NCBI RefSeq assembly: GCF_002079055.1
Contig: NC_047502.1
Span: 186,001 to 250,000 of the forward strand
Source of the DNA: Saccharomyces paradoxus
Lineage: Eukaryota > Ascomycota > Saccharomycetes > Saccharomycetales > Saccharomycetaceae
Direction: 5' to 3'
DNA: 64,000 nt
The notes beneath the pieces are model-generated. The model did no database searches and was not told the DNA's origin. It worked only from the letters and a program-made list of their open reading frames with translations. The position numbers and the translations under genes are program-made. Shown in pieces: positions 1 to 10,345 of this stretch (position 1 is its first letter; each line of letters opens with the position of its first letter).

Positions 1-1611
1 GCCATCTCTATTCGTTACGGAGAAGACAGCAGAATTGCCTTTACTTTCCACGAATTCAATCGAGGTGGTAGTGTCTCCGGGACTTAATCTTCTAATTATT
101 AAAGGCTCTTCGTTATCATCAAGTAAGTTGTAGATTACTATCGTACTAAAACGTGAGCCGACCAAAATATGATTTTGAAAGAAGGTCAAACATGAGGAAG
201 AAAAATTATCAGGTTTATTGAAGCAGTGTTTGGTTTTGATTTTTAGGTTTTGAAAACTTATTTCTAGACATAAAAACTTTTCGTGGGGGTTTGGAGATTG
301 TAAAGTCAGCAAGAACAAATCATCATTGTATTCGGTCACGAGGCAGTTATTCGTCTTGGAAAGTTCATCTAAATGGAATTCTTCGGTCTGAAGTATGTCA
401 GCCCCATCTTTACTAAATTTGATCAGGAGAATATCGCTCTTATTATTGGAAAAGACAGCGATATTTTGGGTTTGGATCCCATTTGTAATTGGATACGAGA
501 TGAATTTTTCATCGGTTAGCAATACTTTCCATTGTTTCGTAACGTCACTGAATTGCAGAATTTTACCAAGTGAAGTGATAGCCACTAAACCAAATGAAAA
601 CCATTGAAACCCCTTAATACTTTCATTTTTCTCGAAAACGACGCCACATTGTTCAGCGATATCTTCTAGGCTGAAAGATACTTCTTCGTCACCATGTCTT
701 TTCAGTTGATGAAGATCAATCAGCTTCAATCTACCATCATTCCCGGAGGTCACGGCAATCATTTCGTCCTCTTTCACATCAACGCCCCATATACTCTTGA
801 TCAAATGTACTTCATAAACACTAGATATGGATAATTCGGTAATATTTTCCCCTAACTCGGAAATGTTCCATATACGGCACGTACAGTCTTCAGAAACACT
901 TATTAATTTAGAATCATTATCAAAAAACATTAAATTCCAAATTCTTGCCGTATGGCTCCACCCGATAGACAATTGTTTGCCGGTTTGTAGATCCCATAAC
1001 CTAATTGATCTATCGTCAGAACAACTGGCCACATACTTTCCGTTATTGCTTAAATTAACATAAAAGATAGAACCTTCATGACCCAATAAGTTGTGGATTT
1101 TTGTCTCCGAAAACAGGTCCCAAATGATAACGCCGCCCATTACGGTACCAGCGTTAACATATACCTTATGCGGGCCGAAAACTTTAATTATACCGGAATA
1201 TAGAATAGATCTTTCTCCACCAAGTGATTTCCTCAAAAGTACTTCACAATTTAAATCACAAATCAGTACTTTGTTGTAGCATGTTAACAAATATATTTGT
1301 GAATTGTCAAAGCTGAATGTAGCGCCGGTAACCCAATCTGAGTTAATTCTTTCGAAATCCACTAAAGATTCTTTCTTTAAAATGTCTTCAAGTTTCACTA
1401 TTGTTACTGATCTTGCACCATAGGCCAGAATTTTCCCTTCACTAGAAACGTTTATTCCATGGACTTTATTGTAGTGAAATAGCCTACATTTATTAACCAA
1501 TGTATCTGAATGATAGTCATAGACATGGATGAAAGGCCCATAACCAGCTAGAACATAATTATTGTAAAATTTAGTACATAGTGCAGGGCCATAATGAGAC
1601 ACGTCCTTCAT
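1..1611 (-). CDS. RTT10: Rtt10/Trm734 WD40 protein (partial, N-terminal ~537 residues)
   Basis: The reading frame opens at the ATG complementary to 1609-1611 and stays open to the window edge, so the C-terminal part (the yeast protein is about 1,013 residues) is missing. The N-terminus begins [17 protein letters not shown] and runs into repeated beta-propeller blades typical of WD40 proteins. Known role of the family: cytoplasmic partner of the tRNA 2'-O-methyltransferase Trm7 for position 34 of the anticodon loop, and also linked to endosomal recycling and Ty1 regulation. It is transcribed divergently from CTI6. Identification rests on recognition of the N-terminus and on synteny with YPL183C. 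There is no sign of damage within the visible part. Confidence 0.9.
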   Translation of the reverse strand, partial: MKDVSHYGPALCTKFYNNYVLAGYGPFIHVYDYHSDTLVNKCRLFHYNKVHGINVSSEGKILAYGARSVTIVKLEDILKKESLVDFERINSDWVTGATFSFDNSQIYLLTCYNKVLICDLNCEVLLRKSLGGERSILYSGIIKVFGPHKVYVNAGTVMGGVIIWDLFSETKIHNLLGHEGSIFYVNLSNNGKYVASCSDDRSIRLWDLQTGKQLSIGWSHTARIWNLMFFDNDSKLISVSEDCTCRIWNISELGENITELSISSVYEVHLIKSIWGVDVKEDEMIAVTSGNDGRLKLIDLHQLKRHGDEEVSFSLEDIAEQCGVVFEKNESIKGFQWFSFGLVAITSLGKILQFSDVTKQWKVLLTDEKFISYPITNGIQTQNIAVFSNNKSDILLIKFSKDGADILQTEEFHLDELSKTNNCLVTEYNDDLFLLTLQSPNPHEKFLCLEISFQNLKIKTKHCFNKPDNFSSSCLTFFQNHILVGSRFSTIVIYNLLDDNEEPLIIRRLSPGDTTTSIEFVESKGNSAVFSVTNRDG

Positions 1612-2491
1612 TTTAATCACTTATTCTTGTTCAATGTGCAAGTTCAATTAGCGAGAACAAAAAGCTAAGCCAAACGATGAGGTCCGCTAGCAAAAAGTTT
1701 TTCATGCTCATGTTTTTCTTTTTCTTTTTTCACTAAAATTTTTTTTCAACAGCGTCGTTTTTTGTGAGGCGCCGATCTGTATACTAGGACTGAATCTACC
1801 ATTTAGACAGCAGTGTGAAAAATAAGCGGTGAAGAATTAGGGCGATAATATACAACTTAGTAAAACATGGATAGATTTAAATGATCTTGAGAAAATTATA
1901 ACTATTGCTAGCTATGAAAAATGACGAGAAAATATAAAATTTTCCTAATCGATGTACAAATGCGACTACACCCAGTTGTTTTGAACATTGCATTAATCGT
2001 TAACACATGTTCGTCACTTAATTTTTTTATGTGGTTAAGTTCATCAACTTCTGCCATCTCTCCATAAACTTGATGATTAAAAGACTTCGGCGGTTATTTT
2101 TTTTTGGGCCCATATATAGGGGATTACCCTCTCATTTTGCGGAAATAGAACGGAGCATGTCGCAGACAGGCTTTAGCGTAATCAATTAGTTTTGAAAAAT
2201 TTCTCCGCTATGGGTAAATTAGGTAAACCGCACAACACAATCAGCTGCATTTTCAGTTTTCAGTTTTCTATTGGTGGCTTTTCATTGCATGATCGAAAAA
2301 TAGCGTTTTGTTAATTAGTTTTTTTCTTCTTTGTTCTTGTTGGTTTTTGTATATGAATTTTATGTAGTTGCATATTTACGAGGGGTACAAACTTCACATC
2401 TGAGACCATCAATACTGTATTTCCTTGGAAGTTTACTTTGCGTAACGTTATTAAAAGGTAATATAAACATATAGAAGGATAGAGAGAAATA
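1612..2491. promoter_or_regulatory. Divergent RTT10/CTI6 intergenic region with PAC- and RRPE-like motifs
   Basis: This 880-bp stretch has no credible gene. A PAC-like ACGATGAG lies at 1674-1681, about 65 bp upstream of the RTT10 ATG. T-rich runs follow at 1711-1748, and an RRPE-type TGAAAAATTT lies at 2193-2202. PAC plus RRPE is the usual signature of ribosome- and tRNA-biogenesis promoters in yeast, which would suit RTT10. The assignment is by motif only. Confidence 0.4.
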
Positions 2492-4021
2492 ATGGATTCG
2501 ACAACAATGGTGCCTAAGCACTCTGTAATAGGCAATGAAGACACGGAGAAAGCAGATGCCATTGCCACTAGTCAACCGATAGATATTACATCAACATCAG
2601 CATCATCATCAACAACAACAACAGCGGTACTTGGAGATGGTGTACAGGAGGGGAGCGTAAAACATGAAGATGTTCCCACAGAAGATGGAGAAGCGGAGGG
2701 GGAAGAAGAGGAAGGTGAAACTCGCTGTATCTGTGGAGAGCTCGATACTCCGGATGACTCTGGATTTTTCATTCAGTGTGAGCAATGTAGTTCTTGGCAG
2801 CACGGCTATTGTGTAAGCATTACTCAAGACAACGCCCCTGATAAATATTGGTGTGAACAATGCAGACCAGAGCTCCACCAACTCTTCACCACAGACACTG
2901 GTGAAGCAAGGTCAATATATAAGCCTGTTCAAGAGAAAAGGAGACAATCAAGAAGGAGGGCACGAAATGCCGCTGCAAGTAAACCTCTTTCCGCCAATGA
3001 AGTGGAGAAAAGTCCCAAGAATACTAGCAATACCGATGATAATATCGACGATATCGGTGACGAAGAAGATGAGGTAGAAGATGAAGCTTCAGGTTTAGGC
3101 TTAGCGAAAGACGGTAATACAAGGTCAAGTAGAAGAAGGAGGAGGAATTCAGTGGACGATGCCTCTACCGATCAATACTCACTGGATGCTGGAGACAGCG
3201 ATAAAAAGCTACTGGATAGAAAAAGGGCAACTTTCATGGCAAGAGAAGAAAAACAATATCAAAGAATGCTCGAAAAAGCTCTGAAAGAAAGCAGGAGAAC
3301 ATCGCATCAAGAAGACCCGGAAAGTTACGAAAACAATGGTAATATATTCGAAGGCGATACCGACGACCACAATGGCACAACTAGATTACAGACAGACGTT
3401 ATGCTAACGGAAGGTAAACCGGACTCGATAACAAATATTGATTTGAAAGATAGCCTACGGCCATCTAAAGAGCAACCAATGGAAAAAACAAAAGATGTAG
3501 AAAAAGAAGCTAGCCAAGAAAAGGAATCTTCCATGAGTTCAGTGCAGGATACTGAGAAAACAGATGAACCTATCCCACCCCTAACCTCCATATCTTCTTC
3601 CGAAGATGACTCCAGGAAAGCTAGTTCAAGGGGTTCTAAGAGGGTTTCAAAACCAGCAAGAAAGAGCAATAGAACTCGTCGAAGTAATACAAGTTCAGAT
3701 ACCAACCAAGGTAGAAGAACCGCTGATATAGGCGCCGACAAACCAGTAAAGCCTAGATTACCTCCACAGAGGACCTCATTGAACGAAATGAGAAGAAGGG
3801 TGTCTGCTATTTTGGAATTCATCTCCAGGACTCAATGGGAATTGAGTGAAGACCAGTCTGATCGAGAAGAATTTGTACGATTCGTTGAAAACCAACACTT
3901 CGTAGAAAAAGTCGATACGATTTACAACGGTTATAAGGAAAGTTTATCAATGATGGACGATCTGACTAGAGAATTACTACTATGGGAGAAAAAATACTCA
4001 AATAATCCCAGTGCCATTTAA
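2492..4021 (+). CDS. CTI6: Cti6, PHD-finger subunit of the Rpd3L histone deacetylase complex
   Basis: The protein has 509 residues (about 506 in S. cerevisiae). A PHD finger spans residues 79-124 with a full Cys4-His-Cys3 ligand set (C79, C81, C96, C99, H104, C107, C121, C124). It is preceded by an acidic, Ser/Thr-rich N-terminus and followed by long basic and acidic low-complexity stretches with Arg-rich patches that look like nuclear localisation signals. Known role: nuclear protein of Rpd3L that binds methylated H3K4 and relieves Cyc8-Tup1 repression of iron-regulated genes. The start ATG at 2492 is the first in frame. Long antisense frames within the gene, up to 165 codons, look like composition artefacts. 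Confidence 0.95.
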   Translation: MDSTTMVPKHSVIGNEDTEKADAIATSQPIDITSTSASSSTTTTAVLGDGVQEGSVKHEDVPTEDGEAEGEEEEGETRCICGELDTPDDSGFFIQCEQCSSWQHGYCVSITQDNAPDKYWCEQCRPELHQLFTTDTGEARSIYKPVQEKRRQSRRRARNAAASKPLSANEVEKSPKNTSNTDDNIDDIGDEEDEVEDEASGLGLAKDGNTRSSRRRRRNSVDDASTDQYSLDAGDSDKKLLDRKRATFMAREEKQYQRMLEKALKESRRTSHQEDPESYENNGNIFEGDTDDHNGTTRLQTDVMLTEGKPDSITNIDLKDSLRPSKEQPMEKTKDVEKEASQEKESSMSSVQDTEKTDEPIPPLTSISSSEDDSRKASSRGSKRVSKPARKSNRTRRSNTSSDTNQGRRTADIGADKPVKPRLPPQRTSLNEMRRRVSAILEFISRTQWELSEDQSDREEFVRFVENQHFVEKVDTIYNGYKESLSMMDDLTRELLLWEKKYSNNPSAI

Positions 4022-4328
4022 TGAAACACAAAATACTGCGATATTTCAAACAAGAGTATAACTGTAATGCGTAGAAACAAACGCATGTGTACATATACAT
4101 ATACATATATGGATATAACTAGGACTAATTTAAAATGTTTTTACGAATATTGTTTGCACTCGCTCGGGTAACCGAAAAGAAAACTAGTTACGTATGATGT
4201 AACTCAATTTGGTTGGCACGATGATTAAGAAATCCAAACAGGTAATCGACTTGCACAATCTATCCATTCACGGAGTAGACAGAAATAGGTATTAAAGTGT
4301 ATCATATCCTTGCTGAGAAACTGCAGAT
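4022..4328. promoter_or_regulatory. CTI6 3' region and TCO89 promoter with Reb1 site
   Basis: A short CATATA-type microsatellite (about 4089-4113) is followed by a perfect Reb1 core CGGGTAA at 4165-4171, about 160 bp upstream of the TCO89 start. That is the usual place for a general regulatory factor that opens the promoter. No gene is seen. Confidence 0.5.
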
Positions 4329-6731
4329 ATGGTTCATCGAGGAAGGACTTTGAAATCAGACACTGATATAACGTCTCTTAATGCACCAACAGTATCACAC
4401 CAGTCAAAGCCTTTTAGGCAGTTTTCGACTAGGTCAAGAGCAAAGAGTAATGCAAGCTTCAAAGGTTTACGCAGAGTTTTAACACATGACGGCACGCTGG
4501 ATAGTGATTATTTCAATAAACATAGCATTTCTCAGAAATGCAAGAGTTCTGATGCACTTTTCAGAAAGCGGACGATTAGTGGGTTGAATATGACGGCTTT
4601 AACAAGAGTGCGGTCCAATCAAGGAAAAAGATCAGCATCTTTTCATAGTCCGGTGCATAATACACTACTCAGTCCAAAGAACAGCAGTCACTCTAATTCC
4701 GGAAGCGCTGGTTTCGGCTTAAAACCACGAAGAAGTAAAAGCACACAGTCTGTTCTGAGTCTTCGAGATGCGCAGGAATCTAACAAGAGCGAATCTACTA
4801 CTGATGAAGAGGTGGAATGTTTTTCAGAAGACAATAATGAAAATGGAAAGGTGAATAATGATAAAATCACAGCCGAGCATATTGTGCCTGTAGAAAAAAA
4901 AATTGTGGAGCATGTAATTCAAAATAAACTACAATCCCCAGATCCGATAAATGAACAAGAAGAAGATAAATCTTTTAATGGTGAAAAGGAAAACCATAGA
5001 GCTGTATCTCTACCATTACCTCATTTATCCTCCGATATCTATTTTGGAGGATCAGCCCGGTCTATGGAATGTCAGAATAATGGAGAAGCATCGTCAAGCT
5101 CAACTGAGACAAAACTGAATGAAAAAAGTATTATCAATGAAGAGGAACAATCAAACTCGACGAAGGAAGCTCACATTGATGCCATATCCAACAATTCTAA
5201 AAATCTGAAGGCCTCTTCTATGAAAGCAGGTGATCATACCTCACAAGTGCCATATAATAAAGAAAAAAAAATTCTTGACATTGGTAACACTTTATCTGCA
5301 CATAAGAGTAATCGAAAACCAAGCAATTCAAATGAACAATTTGATCAGGAAGATCACATTGATGCCCCTAGGAGTAATTCATCAAGAAAAAGCGATTCAA
5401 GCTTTATGTCCCTTAGAAGGCAAAGTTCCAAACAACGCAAATTATTAAACGAGGAAGAAGATTTCATTAAGCCTGGCAATATATCTTCCGGTGATGCTAA
5501 AGATATTGAAGGACATAGTTTGCTCGAAAATTATGCACCTGATATGATTCTTTCCCAGTCAACTGGAGTTGAACGTAGATTTGAAAATTCATCATCCATT
5601 CAAAATTCACTTAGGAATGACATTCGTGAGTCAGGTGAGCATATAAATTCAGGTGATACTTTCGATGAAGTGGATGATGGCAAATTACGTAAGAGCACGA
5701 AAAATGTCAGGCGATCTCAACTTGGTCAAAATATACCGAACTCTCAGTCTAGCTTCCCCGCTGCTACTAATGTCAGTAGCAAAGATAATACTGTACCTCA
5801 GCATAACTTTTCCACCTCCATATCGAGCTTAACAAATAATCTGAGGAGGGCAGCCCCTGAAAGCTTCCATGGTTCATCAAGAATGAATAGTATCTTTCAT
5901 AAGAAAGGTAACCAGAATTTACTCCTAAGATCTAACGATGCTAGCAAAAATTCAGCAGTCGCGACGTCGCCATTGTCCAACGAATATTCCACATCCGGTA
6001 CGAACGTCAGTGGTGATACTAACAGACGATCCAATGGAGGTGCCAAATTTAATAGTTTCGCACAGTTCCTTAAATCAGATGGGATTGATGCAGAATCAAG
6101 AACACAAAGAAAATTATGGCTGCAGAGAGAAAATTCTATTATGGATTTAAGTTCACAGAACGACGGCAGTGACTCTATCTTTATGGCAGGAAATATTGAT
6201 GCGAAAAGGGAATTTGAAAGAATTTCCCATGAATACTCTAATGTGAAAAGATTTTACAACCCATTGGATGAAGCATTGTTGAGGGTAGAGCCTACAATAA
6301 CGGGGAACGCAAATAACATCAGGAAAAAAAGCCATAACGATGGTCAGTCAATCGCACATTCCAATGATACAACAGATCACAAGGATGAGGAGGATTTGCT
6401 CTTTAATAATTACGACAAAAAATTTGATGATCTTTATCCACATCTTGCAAGTGCGAAAATTCAAGCAGTGTTGTCCGGTATATGGAAAAACGAAAGTTAC
6501 TTATTCAATAAGGATGTTAATCCAATTAACAAGAATAGGACGTCGAGTACAAGCCACAGCATAAGCCACACTGCTTCGCAGAATACACGTAACTTGTTAA
6601 GGGGGCCTATGGGTTCCAGCACCACTTTGCATCACCAACGCGTCATCAACTCTCTGCAGCCGACCACGAGGGCAGTGAATCGCAGGATGGAAAATGTGGG
6701 CTACATGCATACACAGCCACAACAAAGGTAA
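4329..6731 (+). CDS. TCO89: Tco89, TORC1 subunit
   Basis: An 800-residue protein (799 in S. cerevisiae) that is almost entirely Ser/Asn/Lys-rich and probably disordered, with no catalytic motifs. It is recognised by its N-terminus (MVHRGRTLKSDTD) and its position between CTI6 and PPQ1. Known role: non-essential subunit of TOR complex 1 at the vacuolar membrane, needed for rapamycin tolerance and for TORC1 body formation under glucose starvation. Many RxxS-type phosphosites fit its known heavy phosphorylation. The conserved C-terminal part (from about residue 640) contains a block around FDDLYPHLASAKIQAVLSGI that looks helical. No truncation is seen. Confidence 0.95.
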   Translation: MVHRGRTLKSDTDITSLNAPTVSHQSKPFRQFSTRSRAKSNASFKGLRRVLTHDGTLDSDYFNKHSISQKCKSSDALFRKRTISGLNMTALTRVRSNQGKRSASFHSPVHNTLLSPKNSSHSNSGSAGFGLKPRRSKSTQSVLSLRDAQESNKSESTTDEEVECFSEDNNENGKVNNDKITAEHIVPVEKKIVEHVIQNKLQSPDPINEQEEDKSFNGEKENHRAVSLPLPHLSSDIYFGGSARSMECQNNGEASSSSTETKLNEKSIINEEEQSNSTKEAHIDAISNNSKNLKASSMKAGDHTSQVPYNKEKKILDIGNTLSAHKSNRKPSNSNEQFDQEDHIDAPRSNSSRKSDSSFMSLRRQSSKQRKLLNEEEDFIKPGNISSGDAKDIEGHSLLENYAPDMILSQSTGVERRFENSSSIQNSLRNDIRESGEHINSGDTFDEVDDGKLRKSTKNVRRSQLGQNIPNSQSSFPAATNVSSKDNTVPQHNFSTSISSLTNNLRRAAPESFHGSSRMNSIFHKKGNQNLLLRSNDASKNSAVATSPLSNEYSTSGTNVSGDTNRRSNGGAKFNSFAQFLKSDGIDAESRTQRKLWLQRENSIMDLSSQNDGSDSIFMAGNIDAKREFERISHEYSNVKRFYNPLDEALLRVEPTITGNANNIRKKSHNDGQSIAHSNDTTDHKDEEDLLFNNYDKKFDDLYPHLASAKIQAVLSGIWKNESYLFNKDVNPINKNRTSSTSHSISHTASQNTRNLLRGPMGSSTTLHHQRVINSLQPTTRAVNRRMENVGYMHTQPQQR

Positions 6732-7249
6732 AATAACACCTGCCACGAAACATGGTTTAAAAGAACAGTCAATTCATTATCCACAGTCTGTAGGGAACGA
6801 ATATGCTGGTGACACTTAACGAACATACGCTGTTTAATACAACGTAAAAGGACATCTATATATGGCTTGTACTTCTATACGACCTTACGAGGCGTATTTG
6901 TATAACCCGGTTCTACGTATCAAAAGATAAATTATTTGAACAAAAAGAAAGAAAAACGTTGAATGCAACCACCGCAAATTTAGCGATTTCGCTGGATTCC
7001 ATATCTATTAAAGACCGGGATTACTAAATATACCTTAAACGTTTCTGTTCTTTTAACAAAATTTTTGGTAAGCATTCCTCACGGAGTATAAATTCAATCG
7101 GTCAGAATAACTACATTCAAATTAATCTTGTTTTGACAAGTCTCTGACGTTTCATTTACAAGCTTGCCTTTACAAAAACCCTACTTTACTATTTTAGTCC
7201 ATTTTCCTTTCAAGTTAGATATTGTTTCCCCTTCACTTATATTCTATTT
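6732..7249. promoter_or_regulatory. TCO89 3' end and PPQ1 promoter
   Basis: AT-rich intergenic DNA of 518 bp between tandem genes. I see only general A/T tracts (for example A-rich 6941-6957) and no recognised factor site, RNA gene or repeat. Confidence 0.35.
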
Positions 7250-8902
7250 ATGAGAAGAAGCCCGTCCAGATCAAATAATAATTTTGCAGTACCGAATTGC
7301 TCAACTAATTCAAACTCTAGTCAGCAACAATTAACTACACCTTCAGATGATCTCAACAGTAACGAACCTAATGACCCAGATGATAGTAGGTCTCTACCTA
7401 CTATCAAGAAATTCAATAATAAACATTCTATAAACAATTACAATAACAATTTAGCATCAGCCGCGAAGAACAACAACAATAAACGAACTAGCAATGATAA
7501 TTTGCTCATTCCCGGTGAGAATGCCCACAAACAGAAGATATACACTAAGGATGAAAACTTGAAGAGCTTGTACCTAGATATCGATGTTTCTGTCGCCAAA
7601 GCCCTAACTTCATCAACAACTGCACCGAAACTGATCAATACCGCAAGAACTTCATCCACCACCACTGCCACCACTTCAAATAATATCCTGACATCGCCCT
7701 CTTATCGTGAATCAAATTATTCTTCCCCATCCTCATATTCTTTTTCCTCGTACTACTCATCTGCTACATCTGCTTCTTCGTCAACGTCCTCATTTTTGAA
7801 ATCAGCTGGGTTGTCATCTAGAGTTAAGTCTCCTTCATCTTCTGTTAAAGTAGGTTCTTTTGGTGTGCCTTCGTCCCCAACATCTGGGTTACCAAATCCC
7901 AAAAGTAGCGAGAAGCCTATATTTTTGAGACGGTATTCCCATGATACCTCTTCAAATGAAGGACTTGATATCGACGTTGCCATTGAAAAACTACTACAAG
8001 TTGGTGAATCGAGAGAAATTACAAAGACTTCCAAGAAAAAGAGCTTTCCATTCCATTCTTGGGAAATACAACTCATTTGTTACCATGCAAGAGAAATTTT
8101 TTTGAATCAGCCTACTCTATTAAGGTTACAAGCGCCTATCAAAATTGTTGGTGATGTTCATGGGCAATTTAATGACCTATTGAGAATTTTGAAGTTATCT
8201 GGCGTTCCATCTGATACTAATTATTTGTTCTTGGGTGATTATGTGGACCGTGGCAAGAACTCATTGGAAACGATACTACTGTTATTATGCTACAAGATAA
8301 AGTACAGAGATAACTTCTTTATGTTGAGGGGCAACCACGAATCTGCCAACGTCACCAAGATGTACGGGTTCTACGATGAATGCAAAAGGCGATTGAGTTC
8401 AAAAGTATGGAAAATGTTTGTTGACGTATTTAACACTCTGCCTTTAGCAGCAATTATTCAAGACAAGATCTTTTGCGTTCATGGAGGTATATCGCCTGAT
8501 TTGCATGATATGAAACAGATCGAAAAAGTTGCAAGACCAACAGATATTCCTGAAAGCGGATTGGTTACCGATTTGCTGTGGAGTGATCCAGACCCTCAGA
8601 TTACCGATTGGTCAGAAAATGACCGTGGTGTTTCATACACTTTTTCTAAAAGGAATGTCCTTGATTTTTGTGCTAAGTTTAAATTCGATTTAATACTTAG
8701 GGGTCATATGGTCGTGGAAGATGGTTATGAGTTTTTTGCCAGGAAAAAGTTCGTCACAATTTTTTCAGCGCCAAATTATTGTGGAGAATTTCAGAATTGG
8801 GGGGCAGTAATGAGTGTTACGACGGGTATGATGTGTAGCTTTGAACTGTTAAAGCCGCGTGCACTGAAAAACAAAAAAAAATTATCCAAAACTAAAGCGT
8901 AG
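7250..8902 (+). CDS. PPQ1: Ppq1, PP1-like serine/threonine phosphatase
   Basis: 550 residues (549 in S. cerevisiae). The first ~235 residues are Asn/Ser-rich low complexity. A PPP-family catalytic domain follows, with the metal-binding signatures GDVHGQ (301-306), GDYVDRG (about 329-335), RGNHE (about 360) and, later, HGGISP and RGHMV. Known role: a PP1-related phosphatase (SAL6) that influences translational accuracy and down-regulates mating signalling. All catalytic motifs are intact. The Asn-rich N-terminus resembles prion-like domains but its function is unknown. The ATG at 7250 opens the frame. Confidence 0.95.
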   Translation: MRRSPSRSNNNFAVPNCSTNSNSSQQQLTTPSDDLNSNEPNDPDDSRSLPTIKKFNNKHSINNYNNNLASAAKNNNNKRTSNDNLLIPGENAHKQKIYTKDENLKSLYLDIDVSVAKALTSSTTAPKLINTARTSSTTTATTSNNILTSPSYRESNYSSPSSYSFSSYYSSATSASSSTSSFLKSAGLSSRVKSPSSSVKVGSFGVPSSPTSGLPNPKSSEKPIFLRRYSHDTSSNEGLDIDVAIEKLLQVGESREITKTSKKKSFPFHSWEIQLICYHAREIFLNQPTLLRLQAPIKIVGDVHGQFNDLLRILKLSGVPSDTNYLFLGDYVDRGKNSLETILLLLCYKIKYRDNFFMLRGNHESANVTKMYGFYDECKRRLSSKVWKMFVDVFNTLPLAAIIQDKIFCVHGGISPDLHDMKQIEKVARPTDIPESGLVTDLLWSDPDPQITDWSENDRGVSYTFSKRNVLDFCAKFKFDLILRGHMVVEDGYEFFARKKFVTIFSAPNYCGEFQNWGAVMSVTTGMMCSFELLKPRALKNKKKLSKTKA

Positions 8903-9242
8903 ACGTTGCTAGGATTAGTTTTGCTTAGAAAGTGCATTCATTTTCAAGCCTCTTATCCTTCATTTTGGAAATTTGTCCTATGTTTAGTATACTTCCATTT
9001 TTTTATTTCAATTTAGTTAACATTATTCAGCAGTTATTTTTTTCCCATCTTCATGGTCTCGTTTTATGTCTTTTATCAATATAGTTTTTTATGTTCATAA
9101 GTCCTTTGTCGACATTTATTTCCTTTAATATGCGATCATATTATTTCTCTTTATTCATTGCTGAATTGAATGACAATTATAATCTTGAATTTTCAAGTAT
9201 TCGTATTGTGAACAAGTAAGATCTCGTACCGAATTGAAAAAG
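8903..9242. other. PPQ1 3' flank up to the tRNA terminator
   Basis: Very T-rich DNA with several polyadenylation-type AT stretches. It separates the convergent PPQ1 and tRNA-Glu genes. Nothing else is recognised. Confidence 0.35.
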
Positions 9243-9249
9243 AAAAAAA
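9243..9249 (-). terminator. RNA polymerase III terminator of tRNA-Glu
   Basis: Seven A on the plus strand give a T7 run on the transcribed sense, starting five bases beyond the tRNA 3' end. This is an ordinary Pol III stop. Confidence 0.85.
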
Positions 9250-9253
9250 GAAA

Positions 9254-9325
9254 CTCCGATACGGGGAGTCGAACCCCGGTCTCCACGGTGAAAGCGTGAT
9301 GTGATAGCCGTTACACTATATCGGA
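9254..9325 (-). tRNA. tE(UUC): tRNA-Glu (anticodon UUC)
   Basis: The 72-nt gene folds into a full cloverleaf. The acceptor arms TCCGATA and TATCGGA pair perfectly, the T-arm carries GGTTCGACTCC, and the anticodon TTC is complementary to 9290-9292 in the loop CTTTCAC. There is no intron and CCA is not encoded. Internal A and B boxes are present. It matches the tE(UUC) copy known at this syntenic position between PPQ1 and CBC2. Its upstream side, at higher coordinates, is the landing zone for the Ty LTRs listed next. Confidence 0.98.
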
Positions 9326-9342
9326 TTATACCTTAATGAAGG

Positions 9343-9414
9343 TGTTGTATCTTAAAATGAGATACATCAGAATTACTAGATTTACCCAACCTAGACATAA
9401 AACATGTATGAAAC
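9343..9414 (+). mobile_element. Fossil Ty4-type (tau) LTR, 5' fragment
   Basis: Starts TGTTGTATCTTAAAATGAGA, which I recognise as the start of the Ty4 LTR (tau), 17 bp upstream of the tRNA-Glu gene. Its similarity runs to 9414, where a delta LTR interrupts it. I could not align the DNA beyond the delta with tau confidently. It is an old, broken solo remnant with no internal Ty4 sequence. The family call is from memory of the tau start. Confidence 0.7.
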
Positions 9415-9731
9415 TGTTGGAATGAAATTCTAATATCATCTATTTAATATTATATTATAATATGCGGTGCAAGAGGATGGCATAAAGATTGAGAAACAGT
9501 CATCCAATCTAATGGAAGCTGAAATGCAAGGATTGATAATGTAATAGGATAATGAATGACAACATATAAAAGGAAAGAAGATAAGGTAATAACACTATGT
9601 AGAACTACCGATTCCCTTTTGTGGATTCCTATATCCTCGAGGAGAACTTCTAGTATATTTGTATATCTAATGTTACAGCCTTTAGTAACAATGGAATCCC
9701 AACAATGATCCAATCATTCACCTAATTTTCA
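9415..9731 (+). mobile_element. Fossil solo delta LTR (Ty1/Ty2 family) inserted in the tau fragment
   Basis: Begins TGTTGGAAT and ends near ACCTAATTTTCA, about 317 bp against 334 for a typical delta. It carries strongly conserved internal delta blocks such as CAAGGATTGATAATGTAATA, CCTCGAGGAGAACTTCTAGT and AATGGAATCCCAACA. No Ty internal region is present, so it is a solo LTR left by LTR-LTR recombination. No clear 5-bp target duplication is seen, which argues for some age. Small frames inside it are not genes. Confidence 0.9.
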
Positions 9732-10034
9732 ATGTTAACGCATGACGTGATATGAGTTCGAACAAATAATATATACTTCAGTTTCCAAGACTGGGAAAGT
9801 TGAAGGAGAAGGTACATTAGTAAACTTTTGTTTACGCTTTATACTATTGAGATATTGGCAACCTAAGCATCAAAAATATTCCACAACTCTTCCTTTCTTC
9901 AAGGTTGAAGACATATGTTAGAGAATTGATTAACTATCAACTTTTTGTTCCTACTATCACAAACCAACATTGCATTGTATTGGTGCACAAGTTAATTACA
10001 GAACAGTCAGTGGCTTAACAATTTGATAATATGA
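9732..10034. other. Unassigned AT-rich spacer between LTR remnants
   Basis: About 300 bp between the delta and a second decayed LTR. It could include the far part of the interrupted tau element, but I could not align it. No gene, tRNA or clear regulatory motif is seen. Confidence 0.3.
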
Positions 10035-10345
10035 TTCATGTTTCTTCAATATTACCACTCATTATGTTAAACTATAACATAGATTCGAAATCGGTAGGAT
10101 ACGTGCTGTAATCGAATTTAATGGAAGCTTAAAGGCCGGAGAATGATAATGCAATGGCAAGGTTGAATGGAAACGAATAAAAACAAAGGATGAAAAAATA
10201 ACTAATAGCCGCAGTGTTGATTTCCTTTTAGAAAAATCTAAAATCCCAAGGAAGACCTCTAGTGTACTCAGTACACTTGATATTATTGTCCTTTTCAAAA
10301 CGGCTCCACCAAAAAATGTCTGAAGATTTTATCATACTTCGACTT
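10035..10345 (+). mobile_element. Highly decayed delta-like LTR (approximate ends)
   Basis: Weak but ordered similarity to the delta LTR: TAATGGAAGCTTAAAGG near 10120, a GATAATGCAATGG block, a GATTTCCTTTTAG block near 10220 and GACCTCTAGTGTACTC near 10254 follow the delta order. It is much more diverged than the neighbouring delta, so older. The ends are estimates, and no internal Ty sequence or target duplication is visible. Confidence 0.55.

Noticed and set aside
3325-3822. 165-codon antisense frame in CTI6
   Set aside because: Lies wholly inside a well-recognised gene; its Leu/Ser-rich composition mirrors the sense codons and it has no family.
9450-9713. Small minus-strand frame within the delta LTR
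   Set aside because: It is LTR sequence read antisense; no coding function is expected.
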